The notes beneath the pieces are model-generated. The model saw nothing but the letters and a program-made list of their open reading frames with translations, ran no database searches and was not told where the DNA came from. Positions 33,264 through 42,138 of a DNA stretch of 57,193 nucleotides are shown one piece after another (position 1 is the stretch's first letter; each line of letters starts with the position of its first letter). Origin of the DNA: Rhodospirillaceae bacterium UBA6219 (lineage in GTDB: Bacteria > Pseudomonadota > Alphaproteobacteria > Rhodospirillales > Magnetospirillaceae). The position numbers and the translations under genes are program-made. Location of the stretch: contig DISD01000065.1 in the NCBI GenBank assembly GCA_002435715.1, forward strand, positions 1 through 57,193. The letters run 5' to 3'.

Positions 33264-34444
33264 CGGGTCACCAACGCCACTTTCGAGTTGTACCAATTCA
33301 TCAGCAGCGACAACGCCAGCGACACGATCAGATAGACGGTCATGGTCAGCGCCACGCCTTCCACCGCCTGACCGGTCTGGTTGATGGCGGTGTTGGCGAC
33401 GCTGACCAGATCGGGATAACCGATGGCCACCGCCAGCGACGAATTCTTCAACAGGTTCAAATATTGGCTGGTCAGCGGCGGCACGATGACGCGCAGCGCC
33501 TGGGGCAGCACCACCAGACGCAGGGTCTTGGCCCGCGACAGGCCCAGCGACAGCGCCGCCTCGGTCTGGCCGTGCGGCACCGCCAGGATGCCGGAACGGA
33601 CGATTTCAGCGATGAAGGCGGCGGTATAGACCGAAATGCCAGCCAGCAGGGCGGCGAATTCCGGGCTGAGGTCGACGCCGCCTTGGAAGTTGAAGCCCTT
33701 CAGTTCCGGGATGCTCCACTCCACCGGGGCGCCGGTGACCATCAGGGTCAACAGCGGCAGCACCACCATGGCGCCCAATCCGGTGGACAGCCAGGGAAAG
33801 GGATGGCCGGTGCGGTTCATGCGCTCCATGGCCCAGCGGCGCAGCACGAACAGACCCAGGAAGGCCAAAGCCAGCACGATGATGGCCGGCCAATAGGAAT
33901 CATGCCACACCGGGGCGGGAATCTTCAGTCCACGGTTGGACAGGAACACCCCCAGGCCGATGTCGATGGCCTGACGCGGCACCGGCAAAGCGGTGACGAT
34001 GCCGTACCAGACGAACAATTGCAAAAGCAGCGGGACGTTGCGCACGCCTTCCACGTAGACAGTGGCCAGACGGGCGATCAGCCAGTTGCGCGACAGACGG
34101 GCGATCCCCACCGTCAGCCCGATCACCGAGGCCAGCATGATGCCCAACACCGCCACTTTCAGGGTGTTGAGCACGCCGACCAGCAGCGCACGGGCATAGG
34201 TGTCGGCGGCGGAATAGGGAATCATCCCTTCGCCGATGTCGAACCCCGATTCCTGGCCCAGGAAGCCCAGGCCGGTGGCGATGCCGCGCGCCGCCAGATT
34301 GGCCAGGGTGTTGTGGACCAGGTACCAGCCCAGGGCGAGCACGCCGCCCACCACCAGCACCTGGTACAACACGCCCCGGAAGCGGGCGCTGTACAACAGC
34401 GCCCGCAGGGTCGTCGGCTTAGCGGATTTGCCCATCCCGCTCAT
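33260..34444 (-). CDS. aapQ: general L-amino acid ABC transporter permease AapQ
   Basis: A 394-aa permease with about eight hydrophobic stretches. LLVGVLNTLKVAVLGIMLASVIG, YVEGVRNVPLLLQLFVWY and the EAA loop TEAALSLGLSRAKTLRLVVLPQALR are characteristic, and a large periplasmic loop separates the first two membrane segments as in other AapQ/BztB proteins. It lies 14 bp after aapJ and overlaps aapM. Confidence 0.94.
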   Translation of the reverse strand: MSGMGKSAKPTTLRALLYSARFRGVLYQVLVVGGVLALGWYLVHNTLANLAARGIATGLGFLGQESGFDIGEGMIPYSAADTYARALLVGVLNTLKVAVLGIMLASVIGLTVGIARLSRNWLIARLATVYVEGVRNVPLLLQLFVWYGIVTALPVPRQAIDIGLGVFLSNRGLKIPAPVWHDSYWPAIIVLALAFLGLFVLRRWAMERMNRTGHPFPWLSTGLGAMVVLPLLTLMVTGAPVEWSIPELKGFNFQGGVDLSPEFAALLAGISVYTAAFIAEIVRSGILAVPHGQTEAALSLGLSRAKTLRLVVLPQALRVIVPPLTSQYLNLLKNSSLAVAIGYPDLVSVANTAINQTGQAVEGVALTMTVYLIVSLALSLLMNWYNSKVALVTR

Positions 34445-34458
34445 GCCCTTATCCGTTC

Positions 34459-35481
34459 TTACTTGAACGGCGGGGCGTACATCAGGCCGCCATGGTTATA
34501 AAGCGAGTTCTGACCACGGGCGATCTTCAGCTTCGAGCCCTGACCGACATTGCGTTCAAAACTTTCGCCGTAATTGCCCACCTGCTTGATAACGGCCTTG
34601 GCCCAGCCTTCGTCCAGGCCCAGCGACTTGCCGTTACCGGCGGTCACCCCCAGCAGACGCTTGACTTCCGGGTCGGCCGAGCTGGCGGCCATCTGGTCGA
34701 CATTGCCCATGGTCACGCCCTTTTCCTCGGCGGCGATCATGGCGAAGATGGACCAACGCACCACGTCCAGCCACTGGTCGTCGCCATGGCGCACGGCCGG
34801 GGCCAACGGTTCCTTGGAGATCAGTTCCGGCAGGATGGCGTAATCGGCCGGGTTGGGCATTTCGTTGGCGCGGATCGCGGCCAATTGCGAAGCGTCCGAG
34901 GTGTAAACGTCGCAACGCCCGGCGATGAAGGCGGCGGCCAGTTCTTCGTTCTTTTCGATGACCACCGGCTTGTAGGTCAGCTTGTTGGCACGGAACCAAT
35001 CCGCCAGATTCTGTTCGGTGGTGGTACCCGGCAGCACGCAGACGGTGGCGCCGTTCAGTTCCTTGGCCGATTTCACCCCCAGCTTGGTGGGAACCATGAA
35101 GCCCTGGCCGTCGTAATAGTTCACCACGGTGAAGTTCAGACCGTTGGCGGTGTCACGCGACAGGGTCCAGGTGGTGTTGCGGGCCAGCAGGTCGATTTCA
35201 CCCGATTGCAGGGCCGGCAGACGTTGCTGGGCCGACAGCGGCGAGTACTTCACCTTGGTGGAATCACCGAAAACGGCGGCGGCGACGGCGCGGCAGACGT
35301 CCACATCCAGACCGCTCCAATTGCCCTTGTCGTCGGGAGCGGAGAAACCATAAAGACCCAGGTTGACGCCACACTGCACGAAGCCCTTGGCCTTGACGGC
35401 GTCGAAAGTCGGACCGGCATAGGCAGGAGAGGCCGCGACAGCCAGAGCAGCGGCGACGGTGAATGCCTTCAACGATTTCAT
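34459..35481 (-). CDS. aapJ: general L-amino acid-binding periplasmic protein AapJ
   Basis: A 340-aa family-3 solute-binding protein with signal peptide to PAYA. VKAKGFVQCGVNLGLYGFSAPD, GLDVDVCRAVAAAVFGD, ARNTTWTLSRDTANGLNF and VCVLPGTTTEQNLADWF are AapJ signatures. Broad amino-acid binding (Glu, Asp, His and others) is known for the family. First gene of the aapJQMP operon; GGGGG lies upstream of the ATG. Nitrogen control is usual for aap but no binding site was identified. Confidence 0.95.
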   Translation of the reverse strand: MKSLKAFTVAAALAVAASPAYAGPTFDAVKAKGFVQCGVNLGLYGFSAPDDKGNWSGLDVDVCRAVAAAVFGDSTKVKYSPLSAQQRLPALQSGEIDLLARNTTWTLSRDTANGLNFTVVNYYDGQGFMVPTKLGVKSAKELNGATVCVLPGTTTEQNLADWFRANKLTYKPVVIEKNEELAAAFIAGRCDVYTSDASQLAAIRANEMPNPADYAILPELISKEPLAPAVRHGDDQWLDVVRWSIFAMIAAEEKGVTMGNVDQMAASSADPEVKRLLGVTAGNGKSLGLDEGWAKAVIKQVGNYGESFERNVGQGSKLKIARGQNSLYNHGGLMYAPPFK

Positions 35482-35639
35482 CGGATAAGCCCCCGTTTGA
35501 ATTGGTGGAGAAGACAGGCTAAGCCGGATTCGGCTTTCGGTCCAGGCGGTATCACCACTGGATACGGAATTTCCGACTACGAAACTCTGAAATGGGAATT
35601 ATTTCAGAGGCTTTCCAGTCCCCGATAACAGGCAACGCG

Positions 35640-35669
35640 TTGACTTATTATGGCCGGCGTCGATATGGT
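35640..35669 (+). promoter_or_regulatory. sigma70-like promoter for the metal-uptake operon
   Basis: TTGACT (35640-35645) and TATGGT (35664-35669) are 18 bp apart and lie 32 bp before the first ATG of the operon. The 220-bp gap also holds the divergent aapJ promoter. Confidence 0.45.
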
Positions 35670-35701
35670 CCCGTTTGATGCGTAAGGGCTAAACACAAAG
35701 C

Positions 35702-36115
35702 ATGTCACGGCACCGGCAAGGGTTCCTGGGATTGTTCAGAACCGACGGCAACACCGTCCGGGCTCTGTTGCTTGCCCTGGCCCTGCAGATTCTGCTGCCG
35801 TTGTCCGGCATCATCCCGGCACAAGCCGCCCCCAGCCCCGATTCCTTGGTCATCTGTACCGCCCAGGGCATGATCACCCTGGTCCCCGATGGCCAGGGCG
35901 GCTGGATCAAGCAGGCCGACACCGCCCAGACCGGCATCCAATGTTCTTTCTGCCTGCCGCTTCTGGGCCTGACCGCGCAACCGGCCACCGCCCCCGGCCT
36001 GGCTTTGCCCATCGTCACCACGCTCACCCCACAAAGCCTGACCGATGACGGTATTCCGGGCGATTCCCATGTGTTTTCGGCCCGCCCGCGTGGCCCCCCG
36101 GCCCGCCTCGTCTGA
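35702..36115 (+). CDS. DUF2946-type small exported protein
   Basis: A 137-aa protein with an N-terminal membrane/signal segment (ALLLALALQILLPLSGIIPAQA) and a central CSFCLPL motif, the CxxC typical of DUF2946 proteins, which often sit beside TonB-dependent receptors and copper genes. The C-terminus is Pro/Arg-rich and disordered. It is 44 bp upstream of the receptor gene. Metal binding by the CxxC is plausible but unproven. Confidence 0.75.
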   Translation: MSRHRQGFLGLFRTDGNTVRALLLALALQILLPLSGIIPAQAAPSPDSLVICTAQGMITLVPDGQGGWIKQADTAQTGIQCSFCLPLLGLTAQPATAPGLALPIVTTLTPQSLTDDGIPGDSHVFSARPRGPPARLV

Positions 36116-36159
36116 ACTGAAACCAGCCTTCATCTTCAGTTAGCCGAGGTTATCGTTCC

Positions 36160-38286
36160 ATGGCCCATGTTTTGACGTGGCGGCGCGCCAGCGCGCCCGC
36201 CCTTGCCCTTGTTCTGGTTGCCCCCGCCGCTTTGGCGGAAGACCAGCCCCAGGATTCCCCCCAAATTTTCGACGAGATCAGCGTCACCGCCACCCGCAGC
36301 GAGCGCGCCACCAAGGACGTGCCGCAATCCATCAGCGTGATCGGCGCCGAACGCATCGACGAAGAAAAGATGTTCAACGTCAAGGATGCCCTGGCCGGCA
36401 CCGCGGGCGTGCAGATCGACAGCAAGAACGGCGGCTCGGACGTACGCCTGTCCATCCGCGGCGCCGGCATCAAGGCCGCCTATGGGGTGCGGGAAATCAT
36501 GGTGCTGCGCGACGGCGTGCCCATGACCGATCCCGACAGCTTTACCCGGTTCGACTTCATCGACACCCAAGACATCGACCGCATCGAGGTGGTCAAGGGG
36601 CCGGGCTCGATCTTTTCCACCGGATCGGCGGGCGGCACCGTGCAGATCTTGTCGAAATCGGTGTTCGACGATCACGCCAACCGCGTCCGCGTCGGACTGG
36701 GCAGCCAAGGCGCCGAAAATGTCCACCTGCGTTGGGGCGGCATGATCGACGACAACCAAGCGGTGGCGGTGACCATGTCGCGACGGGTGTTGGAAAACGG
36801 CTGGCGGCGCTGGAACAATTTCGAGACCAACCAAGCCGGCTTCAAATACGGCCGCATCATGCCATCGGGCGGCACCTGGGAAAGCGAGCTGGCCTTTTCC
36901 AACAGCTTCACCCAATTGCCCGGATCCATGAACGTCAACCAGTTCAACGAATACCGGTCCACCGGACGACAAAACGACAATTCCGACGCCTTCAAGAACA
37001 CCGGCCGCGACGCCTGGACCATCTTCGCCAACACCCGCTACGAACAAGATTTCGGCGATTTCAGCTTCCGTCCGCGGTTCTATGCCAATCACTGGGAGCA
37101 TTACCACCCGGTCACCGGCGTGGTGAACGTCTCGGAAGGCAATTACATCTTTGGCACCGATTTGGAAGGCGAGTACCGCCATGGCCTGGCCGGCATGAAT
37201 TCGTCGCTGGTGGGCGGTGTGACGCTGCGGGCCGATCTATCGCTGGACGCCCGCAAATACGCCTATCGCGACATCCGGGTGGCGGGCGGCCGGATCAGCG
37301 AGACTTATTCGGATGTCGCCGGCGCCCTGTTGTCCACGGAAGACACCAAGAACTATCTGGTCGGCGTCTTCGCCCAGGAAACCATCAATCCCACCGACCG
37401 GCTGTCGGTGGATTTCGGTGGCCGTGTCGACCGCTCCATGTTCGAGATCGACACCGACGAACGCGGTGAATACAACTACTCCACCGGCAATTACACCTGG
37501 AATGCCAGCCAAAGCCGGGCGACGCCGTCCTTCACGCTGATTTCACCCAAGGTCGGGGCCAGCTACAAGCTGACCCCGCTGCTGACCGCTTATGGCAGCT
37601 TGGCCCAAGCCGACCAGGTGCCGTCTTCGTCGGAACTGACCAGCAATCCCGGTCTGACCACGGCACAATCGCGCAATTACGAAATCGGCCTGAAACTGCG
37701 TTCCAACGATTGGCAGTTCGACACCGCGCTTTACTACAACCCGGTCAAGGATGACATCGTCCAGGTCTATGAAAACGGCCAGTCGGTCTATCAGAACGCC
37801 GGCCAGACCAACAAGAAGGGCTTCGACGGCAGTGTGTCCTATCGCCTGCTGCCGGGGCTGACTTTGGGCGGCACCTACACCTATGCCGATTACACCTATG
37901 ACCGTTTCGCCGAGGTGACCGGCAGCGGCGCCACCAAGACCACCACCAGCCGGGCCGGCAAACGGGTGCCGCTGATCCCCATGCACCAATATTCGCTGTT
38001 CGCCCAATACCGCCACGACAGCGGATTGCACGCCAAGGTCCAGACCTTCAGCTTCGGCGATTACTTCATGGATAACGCCAACACCGAATCCTATGGCGGC
38101 TATTCCTTCGTCACCAACCTGGCCCTGGGCTGGGACATCACGCCCAGCCACATTTTGGCGCTGAACGTCGACAATGTGTTCAACCAGCATTACGCCACCG
38201 AAGCCAAAAAGGACGTCACCGGCAACAAAACCTTTGCCGGCGCCGCCCCCAGAAGCTTCCTGGCCACTTACACCTTGAAGTTCTAA
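36160..38286 (+). CDS. TonB-dependent outer-membrane receptor
   Basis: A 708-aa protein with signal peptide to ALA, a TonB-box/plug start (FDEISVTATRSERATKDVPQ), plug motifs RLSIRGAGIKAAYGVR, LRDGVPMTDPD and RIEVVKGPGSI, then a 22-strand barrel ending in the terminal aromatic YTLKF. The substrate cannot be told from sequence. The adjacent DUF2946, DUF4198-like, polyferredoxin and DsbD-like genes suggest a metal (Cu, Fe or Ni) or metal chelate. A dedicated TonB is encoded five genes downstream. Confidence 0.92.
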   Translation: MAHVLTWRRASAPALALVLVAPAALAEDQPQDSPQIFDEISVTATRSERATKDVPQSISVIGAERIDEEKMFNVKDALAGTAGVQIDSKNGGSDVRLSIRGAGIKAAYGVREIMVLRDGVPMTDPDSFTRFDFIDTQDIDRIEVVKGPGSIFSTGSAGGTVQILSKSVFDDHANRVRVGLGSQGAENVHLRWGGMIDDNQAVAVTMSRRVLENGWRRWNNFETNQAGFKYGRIMPSGGTWESELAFSNSFTQLPGSMNVNQFNEYRSTGRQNDNSDAFKNTGRDAWTIFANTRYEQDFGDFSFRPRFYANHWEHYHPVTGVVNVSEGNYIFGTDLEGEYRHGLAGMNSSLVGGVTLRADLSLDARKYAYRDIRVAGGRISETYSDVAGALLSTEDTKNYLVGVFAQETINPTDRLSVDFGGRVDRSMFEIDTDERGEYNYSTGNYTWNASQSRATPSFTLISPKVGASYKLTPLLTAYGSLAQADQVPSSSELTSNPGLTTAQSRNYEIGLKLRSNDWQFDTALYYNPVKDDIVQVYENGQSVYQNAGQTNKKGFDGSVSYRLLPGLTLGGTYTYADYTYDRFAEVTGSGATKTTTSRAGKRVPLIPMHQYSLFAQYRHDSGLHAKVQTFSFGDYFMDNANTESYGGYSFVTNLALGWDITPSHILALNVDNVFNQHYATEAKKDVTGNKTFAGAAPRSFLATYTLKF

Positions 38287-38295
38287 GGCGACGTG

Positions 38296-39123
38296 ATGCG
38301 CTTGATCGCCTTCGTCACCGTGGCCCTGCTGGCGGCGTCCGCACCAGCCCTGGCCCAACATGAAAACCATGCCGCGCCCCCTTCGGGGCGTGGCCAGACC
38401 AAGATTTGGACCGCCACCCCCATGGCGCTGGGCCGTCCGGCGGGACGCGCCGAGGCCATCGCCATGACCGCCAACATGGAGGTCGACACCCTGGCGGTGA
38501 TCGCCCCCGACGGCACCCGCAGCGATCTGTCGCCGGAAAACACTCAGGCCCGCATCAAACCGAAATCGGGTAATTACCATTTGGTTCTGGCGCAAGGCCG
38601 GGCCGGGGGCGGCATGGTCAACGCCGTCTCGGCGGTCTATTTCAGCAATCCCGGCCCGGCGCCGAGCAAAATCCTCAGCAATCCTCCGGCCGGCCTGATG
38701 CTGTTGCCGGAAAGACTGCCGCGGGAACATTCCCATTTCCGCAGCGGCGACAGCGTGCGGTTCCGCCTGACCGCCGACGGCAATCCCCTGCCCGGCATGC
38801 CGGTCCAGGTGGAAACCGCCAACGGCACCCACCAAAAGCTCAGCACCGATTTGGACGGCTGGGTCAAGGTCAGCTTTCCCGCCGACTTCCCCCCTGTCGA
38901 CCAACGCCCCGAGGAAGGCCACGGCCGACCGCTGACCGCCGGCTTCGTGGCTTCGGCCCGCCTGAACACCGGGGCCGAGCCGCGACTGGCCAGCTTCGCC
39001 TATGCCTATGGGCCGAACCCATTGGACAAGGCTTCGCCGGCATTCGGCGCCGGCTTCGCCCTGCTGGGCATGGCTTTCGCCCTTCCCCTGATCCTGCGCC
39101 GCAAACCCAAAGGTGCCGCATGA
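38296..39123 (+). CDS. DUF4198-like periplasmic protein with C-terminal membrane anchor
   Basis: A 275-aa protein: signal peptide to ALA, then a His-containing start (QHENHAAPP), beta-rich body with a carboxypeptidase-regulatory-like segment (GNPLPGMPVQVET), and a final membrane helix (AFGAGFALLGMAFALPLIL) followed by RRKPK. DUF4198 proteins accompany nickel/cobalt and other metal uptake systems. It lies 9 bp after the receptor gene and overlaps the next gene by ATGA. ATG is preferred to the adjacent GTG. Confidence 0.7.
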   Translation: MRLIAFVTVALLAASAPALAQHENHAAPPSGRGQTKIWTATPMALGRPAGRAEAIAMTANMEVDTLAVIAPDGTRSDLSPENTQARIKPKSGNYHLVLAQGRAGGGMVNAVSAVYFSNPGPAPSKILSNPPAGLMLLPERLPREHSHFRSGDSVRFRLTADGNPLPGMPVQVETANGTHQKLSTDLDGWVKVSFPADFPPVDQRPEEGHGRPLTAGFVASARLNTGAEPRLASFAYAYGPNPLDKASPAFGAGFALLGMAFALPLILRRKPKGAA

Positions 39124-40154
39124 GCCCGTTCACCATGATCCGCCTGCGCCCCTGGGTTCAGGCCCTCAGCTTCCTCTTCCTGGTCTGGGGGGCGGGATTC
39201 GTCGGCCATTATTCCGCCGACAAGATTTCCGGTGCCCTGCCCGCACTTTCTTGCGCCTATGACCAGGAAAACAGCGCCTATTGCGTGCTGGTCCCCATCC
39301 AGCACCAATTGCACCACCGGGTGGGCGAGGCCCTGGTGAAGATGCAAACCATCACCGCCACGGTTTTCTTGCCCTTGGCCTTCACCTTGTTGTCCTTCCT
39401 GGCCTTCTTCGTGGTGCTGAACAAGGCGTTCTGCGGCTGGCTGTGTCCCCTGGGCACGGCCCAAGAAGCCCTGTTCGCCATCGGCCAGCGCTTCGACCTG
39501 GCCTTCCGCCGCGTCCCCGTCGCCTGGCGGCCGAAAGTCTCGTCCATCAAATGGCTGGTTCTGGCCCTAGCCATCTTCGCCCTGCCGCTGATTTCCGGTA
39601 TGGGGGCGTTGCCCCACACCTTCCGCGACCCCTGGTGTCAGGTCTGTCCGTCACGGGTGCTGACCACCCTGGCCAGCGGCGACGTGACGCAACTGGCCCT
39701 GCCTTTGGGGGGCGATGTTTCGCAATTTGTGTTCGTGGCCTTACGCGATCTGGGGTTCGGCTTCGGCGCAATCTTCGCCCTGTCGTTCCGCCAGCCGTTC
39801 TGCCGCATCTGCCCGATGCTGGCGCTGCACGCCTTGCTGCGTAAGGTGGCGCCGCTGCGTCTGGCCAAGAAGGCCAGCGCACGGTGTGACAAATGCGGGC
39901 TATGCACCAAGGCCTGTCCCATGGATATCGACGCCATCCACCGCGAACACGGGGCCAAGGCGTTCACCGGCGATTGCACGTTGTGCGGCCGTTGCGTGGC
40001 CTTTTGCCCCGAGGACGGCACCTTGTCCGTGCGCCTGGGGCCGCTGCCGCTGGTCAGTTCGTCGGCGCAATCCTTTGCCCTGATGACCCGCAGGCAAAGC
40101 CCGGAAGGCAAACCCAAGCCCGTGCCCAAGGGCTCGGTCAAGGGGGCGGGCTGA
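39120..40154 (+). CDS. NapH/FtrD-like membrane polyferredoxin
   Basis: A 344-aa protein with four or five membrane segments and NapH hallmarks: FCGWLCPLGTAQE, two CxxCP motifs (WCQVCPS, FCRICPM), then two [4Fe-4S] sites CDKCGLCTKACPMD and CTLCGRCVAFCPED on the cytoplasmic side. Such proteins move electrons from the quinol pool or cytosol across the inner membrane; in FtrABCD they assist iron uptake. In this operon a reductive step on an imported metal or disulfide is likely. Confidence 0.85.
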   Translation: MSPFTMIRLRPWVQALSFLFLVWGAGFVGHYSADKISGALPALSCAYDQENSAYCVLVPIQHQLHHRVGEALVKMQTITATVFLPLAFTLLSFLAFFVVLNKAFCGWLCPLGTAQEALFAIGQRFDLAFRRVPVAWRPKVSSIKWLVLALAIFALPLISGMGALPHTFRDPWCQVCPSRVLTTLASGDVTQLALPLGGDVSQFVFVALRDLGFGFGAIFALSFRQPFCRICPMLALHALLRKVAPLRLAKKASARCDKCGLCTKACPMDIDAIHREHGAKAFTGDCTLCGRCVAFCPEDGTLSVRLGPLPLVSSSAQSFALMTRRQSPEGKPKPVPKGSVKGAG

Positions 40155-40156
40155 TC

Positions 40157-40786
40157 ATGGACGCCCTGGGATTGGCCGGTGTGTTCGTGTTGGGGGTGTC
40201 GGTAGGACTGACCGCCTGCGCGGTGTCGTGCCTGCCCTTCATCGGCACCTGGGCCATGGCCAGGGGGCAAGGCGGTTGGTCGGCGGCCGAGGATCTGGCC
40301 GCCTTCCTGGCCGGACGCTTGGCCGGCTACACCCTGCTGGGCGGACTGGCCGGCTGGGCCGGGGAAAGTCTGGGCCGGGCCTTGTCCGGCCCCAGTGGCC
40401 ATCTGGCCATCGGGCTGGCCGGTATCTTCGCCGGCCTGGCCCTGCTGGCCGGGGGCGGTAAAACCGGCAAAAGCTGCGCCGCCGCCCGCTTCGCCCTGCC
40501 GCCCTTGGCCTTGGGGGCGGCGCTCAGCCTGACGCCGTGCATGCCTTTGACTTCGCTGTTGGCGGCGGCGGCACTGTCCGCCCAACCGCTGAACGGCGCC
40601 GCCATGGGGCTGGTGTTCGGGTTGGGGGCGGCGGTGACGCCTTTGGTGATCGCGGTGCCGGTGCTGGGCCTGTTGGGGCACGGTCTGCGCCTGCAAGGCG
40701 GCATCGACAAAGCCCTGCGCTGGGGCGGGGCCCTGGTCCTGGTGGCCTTGGGACTGCGACGTTTGCTGTTGGTGGGGGTGTCATGA
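40157..40786 (+). CDS. DsbD/CcdA-like inner-membrane protein (DsbD_2 / SafE type)
   Basis: A 209-aa, six-segment membrane protein. Cys residues sit in TACAVSCLPF near the first helix and LTPCMPLTS near residue 131, placed like the redox pair of DsbD_2 transmembrane reductases. FLAGRLAGYTLLGGLAGW is typical of that family. It could carry electrons from the cytoplasm to a periplasmic partner, working with the polyferredoxin. ATG at 40157 follows GGGGGCGGG; the longer frame is antisense-like and rejected. Confidence 0.8.
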   Translation: MDALGLAGVFVLGVSVGLTACAVSCLPFIGTWAMARGQGGWSAAEDLAAFLAGRLAGYTLLGGLAGWAGESLGRALSGPSGHLAIGLAGIFAGLALLAGGGKTGKSCAAARFALPPLALGAALSLTPCMPLTSLLAAAALSAQPLNGAAMGLVFGLGAAVTPLVIAVPVLGLLGHGLRLQGGIDKALRWGGALVLVALGLRRLLLVGVS

Positions 40787-41538
40787 ACGGCGAAATCAGG
40801 CTGGTGCCGCCGCTTTCCTGGCGGCGGGACGGACGCGGCACCCTGTTGGCCGCCATCCTGCACGGCGGCGTGCTGGGGCTGATGATGGCCGGATTTCTGA
40901 TCCATCCCCCGAAAACCCCGCCCATGGCCGTTTCGTCCATGGTGGTGGAACTGGTGCCGCTGGCCGTGCCCCAGCCGCAACCGGCCCCGGCACCACTGCC
41001 GGTGGCCCCGCCGGCCCCACCGACCAGCCCCCCGGCGCCCGCCAAACCCCTGGTCCCAAAGACCATCGCGGCGCCCAAGCCCAAATCCCCCGCCCCCCGC
41101 CCGGCCGCAAAGCCCCAGGCGGTGGAAACCCCGACACAATCCACGGAAACGTCGTCGCCAGCCTCTTCGGAGCCCCCCCCTTCCGGGGCATCGTCAAACG
41201 CCGACGTGCCCGCAGGCTCGACCGAGGCCGCCGCGGCCGCGCCGTCCTTCGTGCCGCCCCGATCCGACGTGGCGGGATTGGACAATCCGCGCCCGCCTTA
41301 TCCCACCTTGGCACGGCGGCGCGGCTGGGAAGGATTGGTGATTTTGATGGTCATGGTCAACGAAGCGGGAATGGCGCAAAGCGTGACGCTGCACCGATCG
41401 TCGGGTCACGACATCTTGGATCAATCGGCGCTCGACACCGTCAAATCCTGGCGCTTTGTCCCGGCCCGTCAGGGCGGTCACACGGTGCCGGCCTCGGTGC
41501 AGGTGCCCATTCGCTTTACCCTGGATGGCAAAGCCTAG
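40783..41538 (+). CDS. tonB: TonB energy transducer
   Basis: A 251-aa protein: one N-terminal membrane helix (GTLLAAILHGGVLGLMMAGFLI), a long Pro/Ala/Lys spacer (about residues 55-120), and a C-terminal TonB domain with PRPPYPTLARRRGWEG, VNEAGMAQSVTLHRSSGHDILDQSAL and SWRFVPAR. Start overlaps the preceding stop (ATGA). It couples the ExbBD proton motor, not encoded here, to the receptor at 36160. Confidence 0.93.
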   Translation: MNGEIRLVPPLSWRRDGRGTLLAAILHGGVLGLMMAGFLIHPPKTPPMAVSSMVVELVPLAVPQPQPAPAPLPVAPPAPPTSPPAPAKPLVPKTIAAPKPKSPAPRPAAKPQAVETPTQSTETSSPASSEPPPSGASSNADVPAGSTEAAAAAPSFVPPRSDVAGLDNPRPPYPTLARRRGWEGLVILMVMVNEAGMAQSVTLHRSSGHDILDQSALDTVKSWRFVPARQGGHTVPASVQVPIRFTLDGKA

Positions 41539-41610
41539 GACCGGTTTGGAATGGCCCGTGCCGGGCTGCTCAAACGCCGCTCGGGCTTAGCGCAAGCTTT
41601 GCATGCGCCT

Positions 41611-41641
41611 AAAAAGAGGAAGGGGCCGACGAAGCGGCCCC
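41611..41641 (-). terminator. terminator of the 47-aa ORF
   Basis: GGGGCCG (41622-41628) pairs with CGGCCCC (41635-41641); read on the minus strand it is followed by TTCCTCTTTTT. It lies about 8 bp after the stop codon. It could also end the tonB operon from the other side, though without a T tract there. Confidence 0.8.
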
Positions 41642-41648
41642 ACATCCC

Positions 41649-41792
41649 TTACGCAGCGATCGCCGCCTGGTTCTGCCGCAGCAGCAACTCGACCACGGCC
41701 AATTGCCAGATACGGCTGCCTTCCGCCTTGGTGTCACCCGAGATCTGACGCAGGGTTTCCAAGGGAAGGTTACGGATCCATTCTTCCAACAT
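41649..41792 (-). CDS. small protein, 47 aa, unknown function
   Basis: ATG 41792 to TAA 41649. The protein starts MLEEWIRNLPLETLRQI and continues as a predicted amphipathic, two-helix chain ending QNQAAIAA. AGGAGG lies 11 nt upstream and a Rho-independent terminator follows directly, giving a self-contained small gene between tonB and tRNA-Arg. No signal peptide and no cysteines. I do not recognise the family. Confidence 0.7.
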   Translation of the reverse strand: MLEEWIRNLPLETLRQISGDTKAEGSRIWQLAVVELLLRQNQAAIAA

Positions 41793-41999
41793 GATGCCAA
41801 CAACCTCCTAAGTTGTTGCGGCGCAGCATACATGGAAATGAAACGGTCTTACCACCACCGCCCTTGCATCGGAGCCATGTGCGGAATGCAAGAGATTGTG
41901 GTTTTCCGTAATAAAGACCCCACGGAACCGCAGGCTATCCTTGCTCGTCGCCCCAAAAGACGCCAACCGCCCGTGATCGACGATCAGGACACGGAAACG

Positions 42000-42033
42000 A
42001 AAAAAGGGCCTTCCCCGATACGGGAAGACCCTT
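42000..42033 (-). terminator. terminator of tRNA-Arg
   Basis: On the minus strand AAGGGTCTTCCC pairs with GGGAAGGCCCTT (one G-T wobble) and is followed by a T6 run. It lies 10 bp past the tRNA CCA end. Confidence 0.85.
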
Positions 42034-42042
42034 GATCGAACA

Positions 42043-42119
42043 TGGCGCGCCCTGCTGGGCTCGAACCAGCGACCTACCGCTTAGAAGGCGGTTGCTCTAT
42101 CCAACTGAGCTAAGGGCGC
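42043..42119 (-). tRNA. tRNA-Arg (UCU)
   Basis: Acceptor stem GCGCCCT/AGGGCGC, D-arm TAGCTCAGTTGGATAGAGC, anticodon stem ACCGC/GCGGT with loop CTTCTAA (anticodon TCT), T-arm GGTTCGAGCC, discriminator G and an encoded CCA. All arms fold without mismatch, 77 nt with CCA. Confidence 0.96.
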
Positions 42120-42138
42120 CTGCCGATCGTTCAGCGCT

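Noticed and set aside
41832..42035. 67-codon plus-strand frame beginning MEMKRSYHHRP
   Set aside because: No ribosome site, and its 3' end runs through the tRNA-Arg terminator stem; probably not coding.
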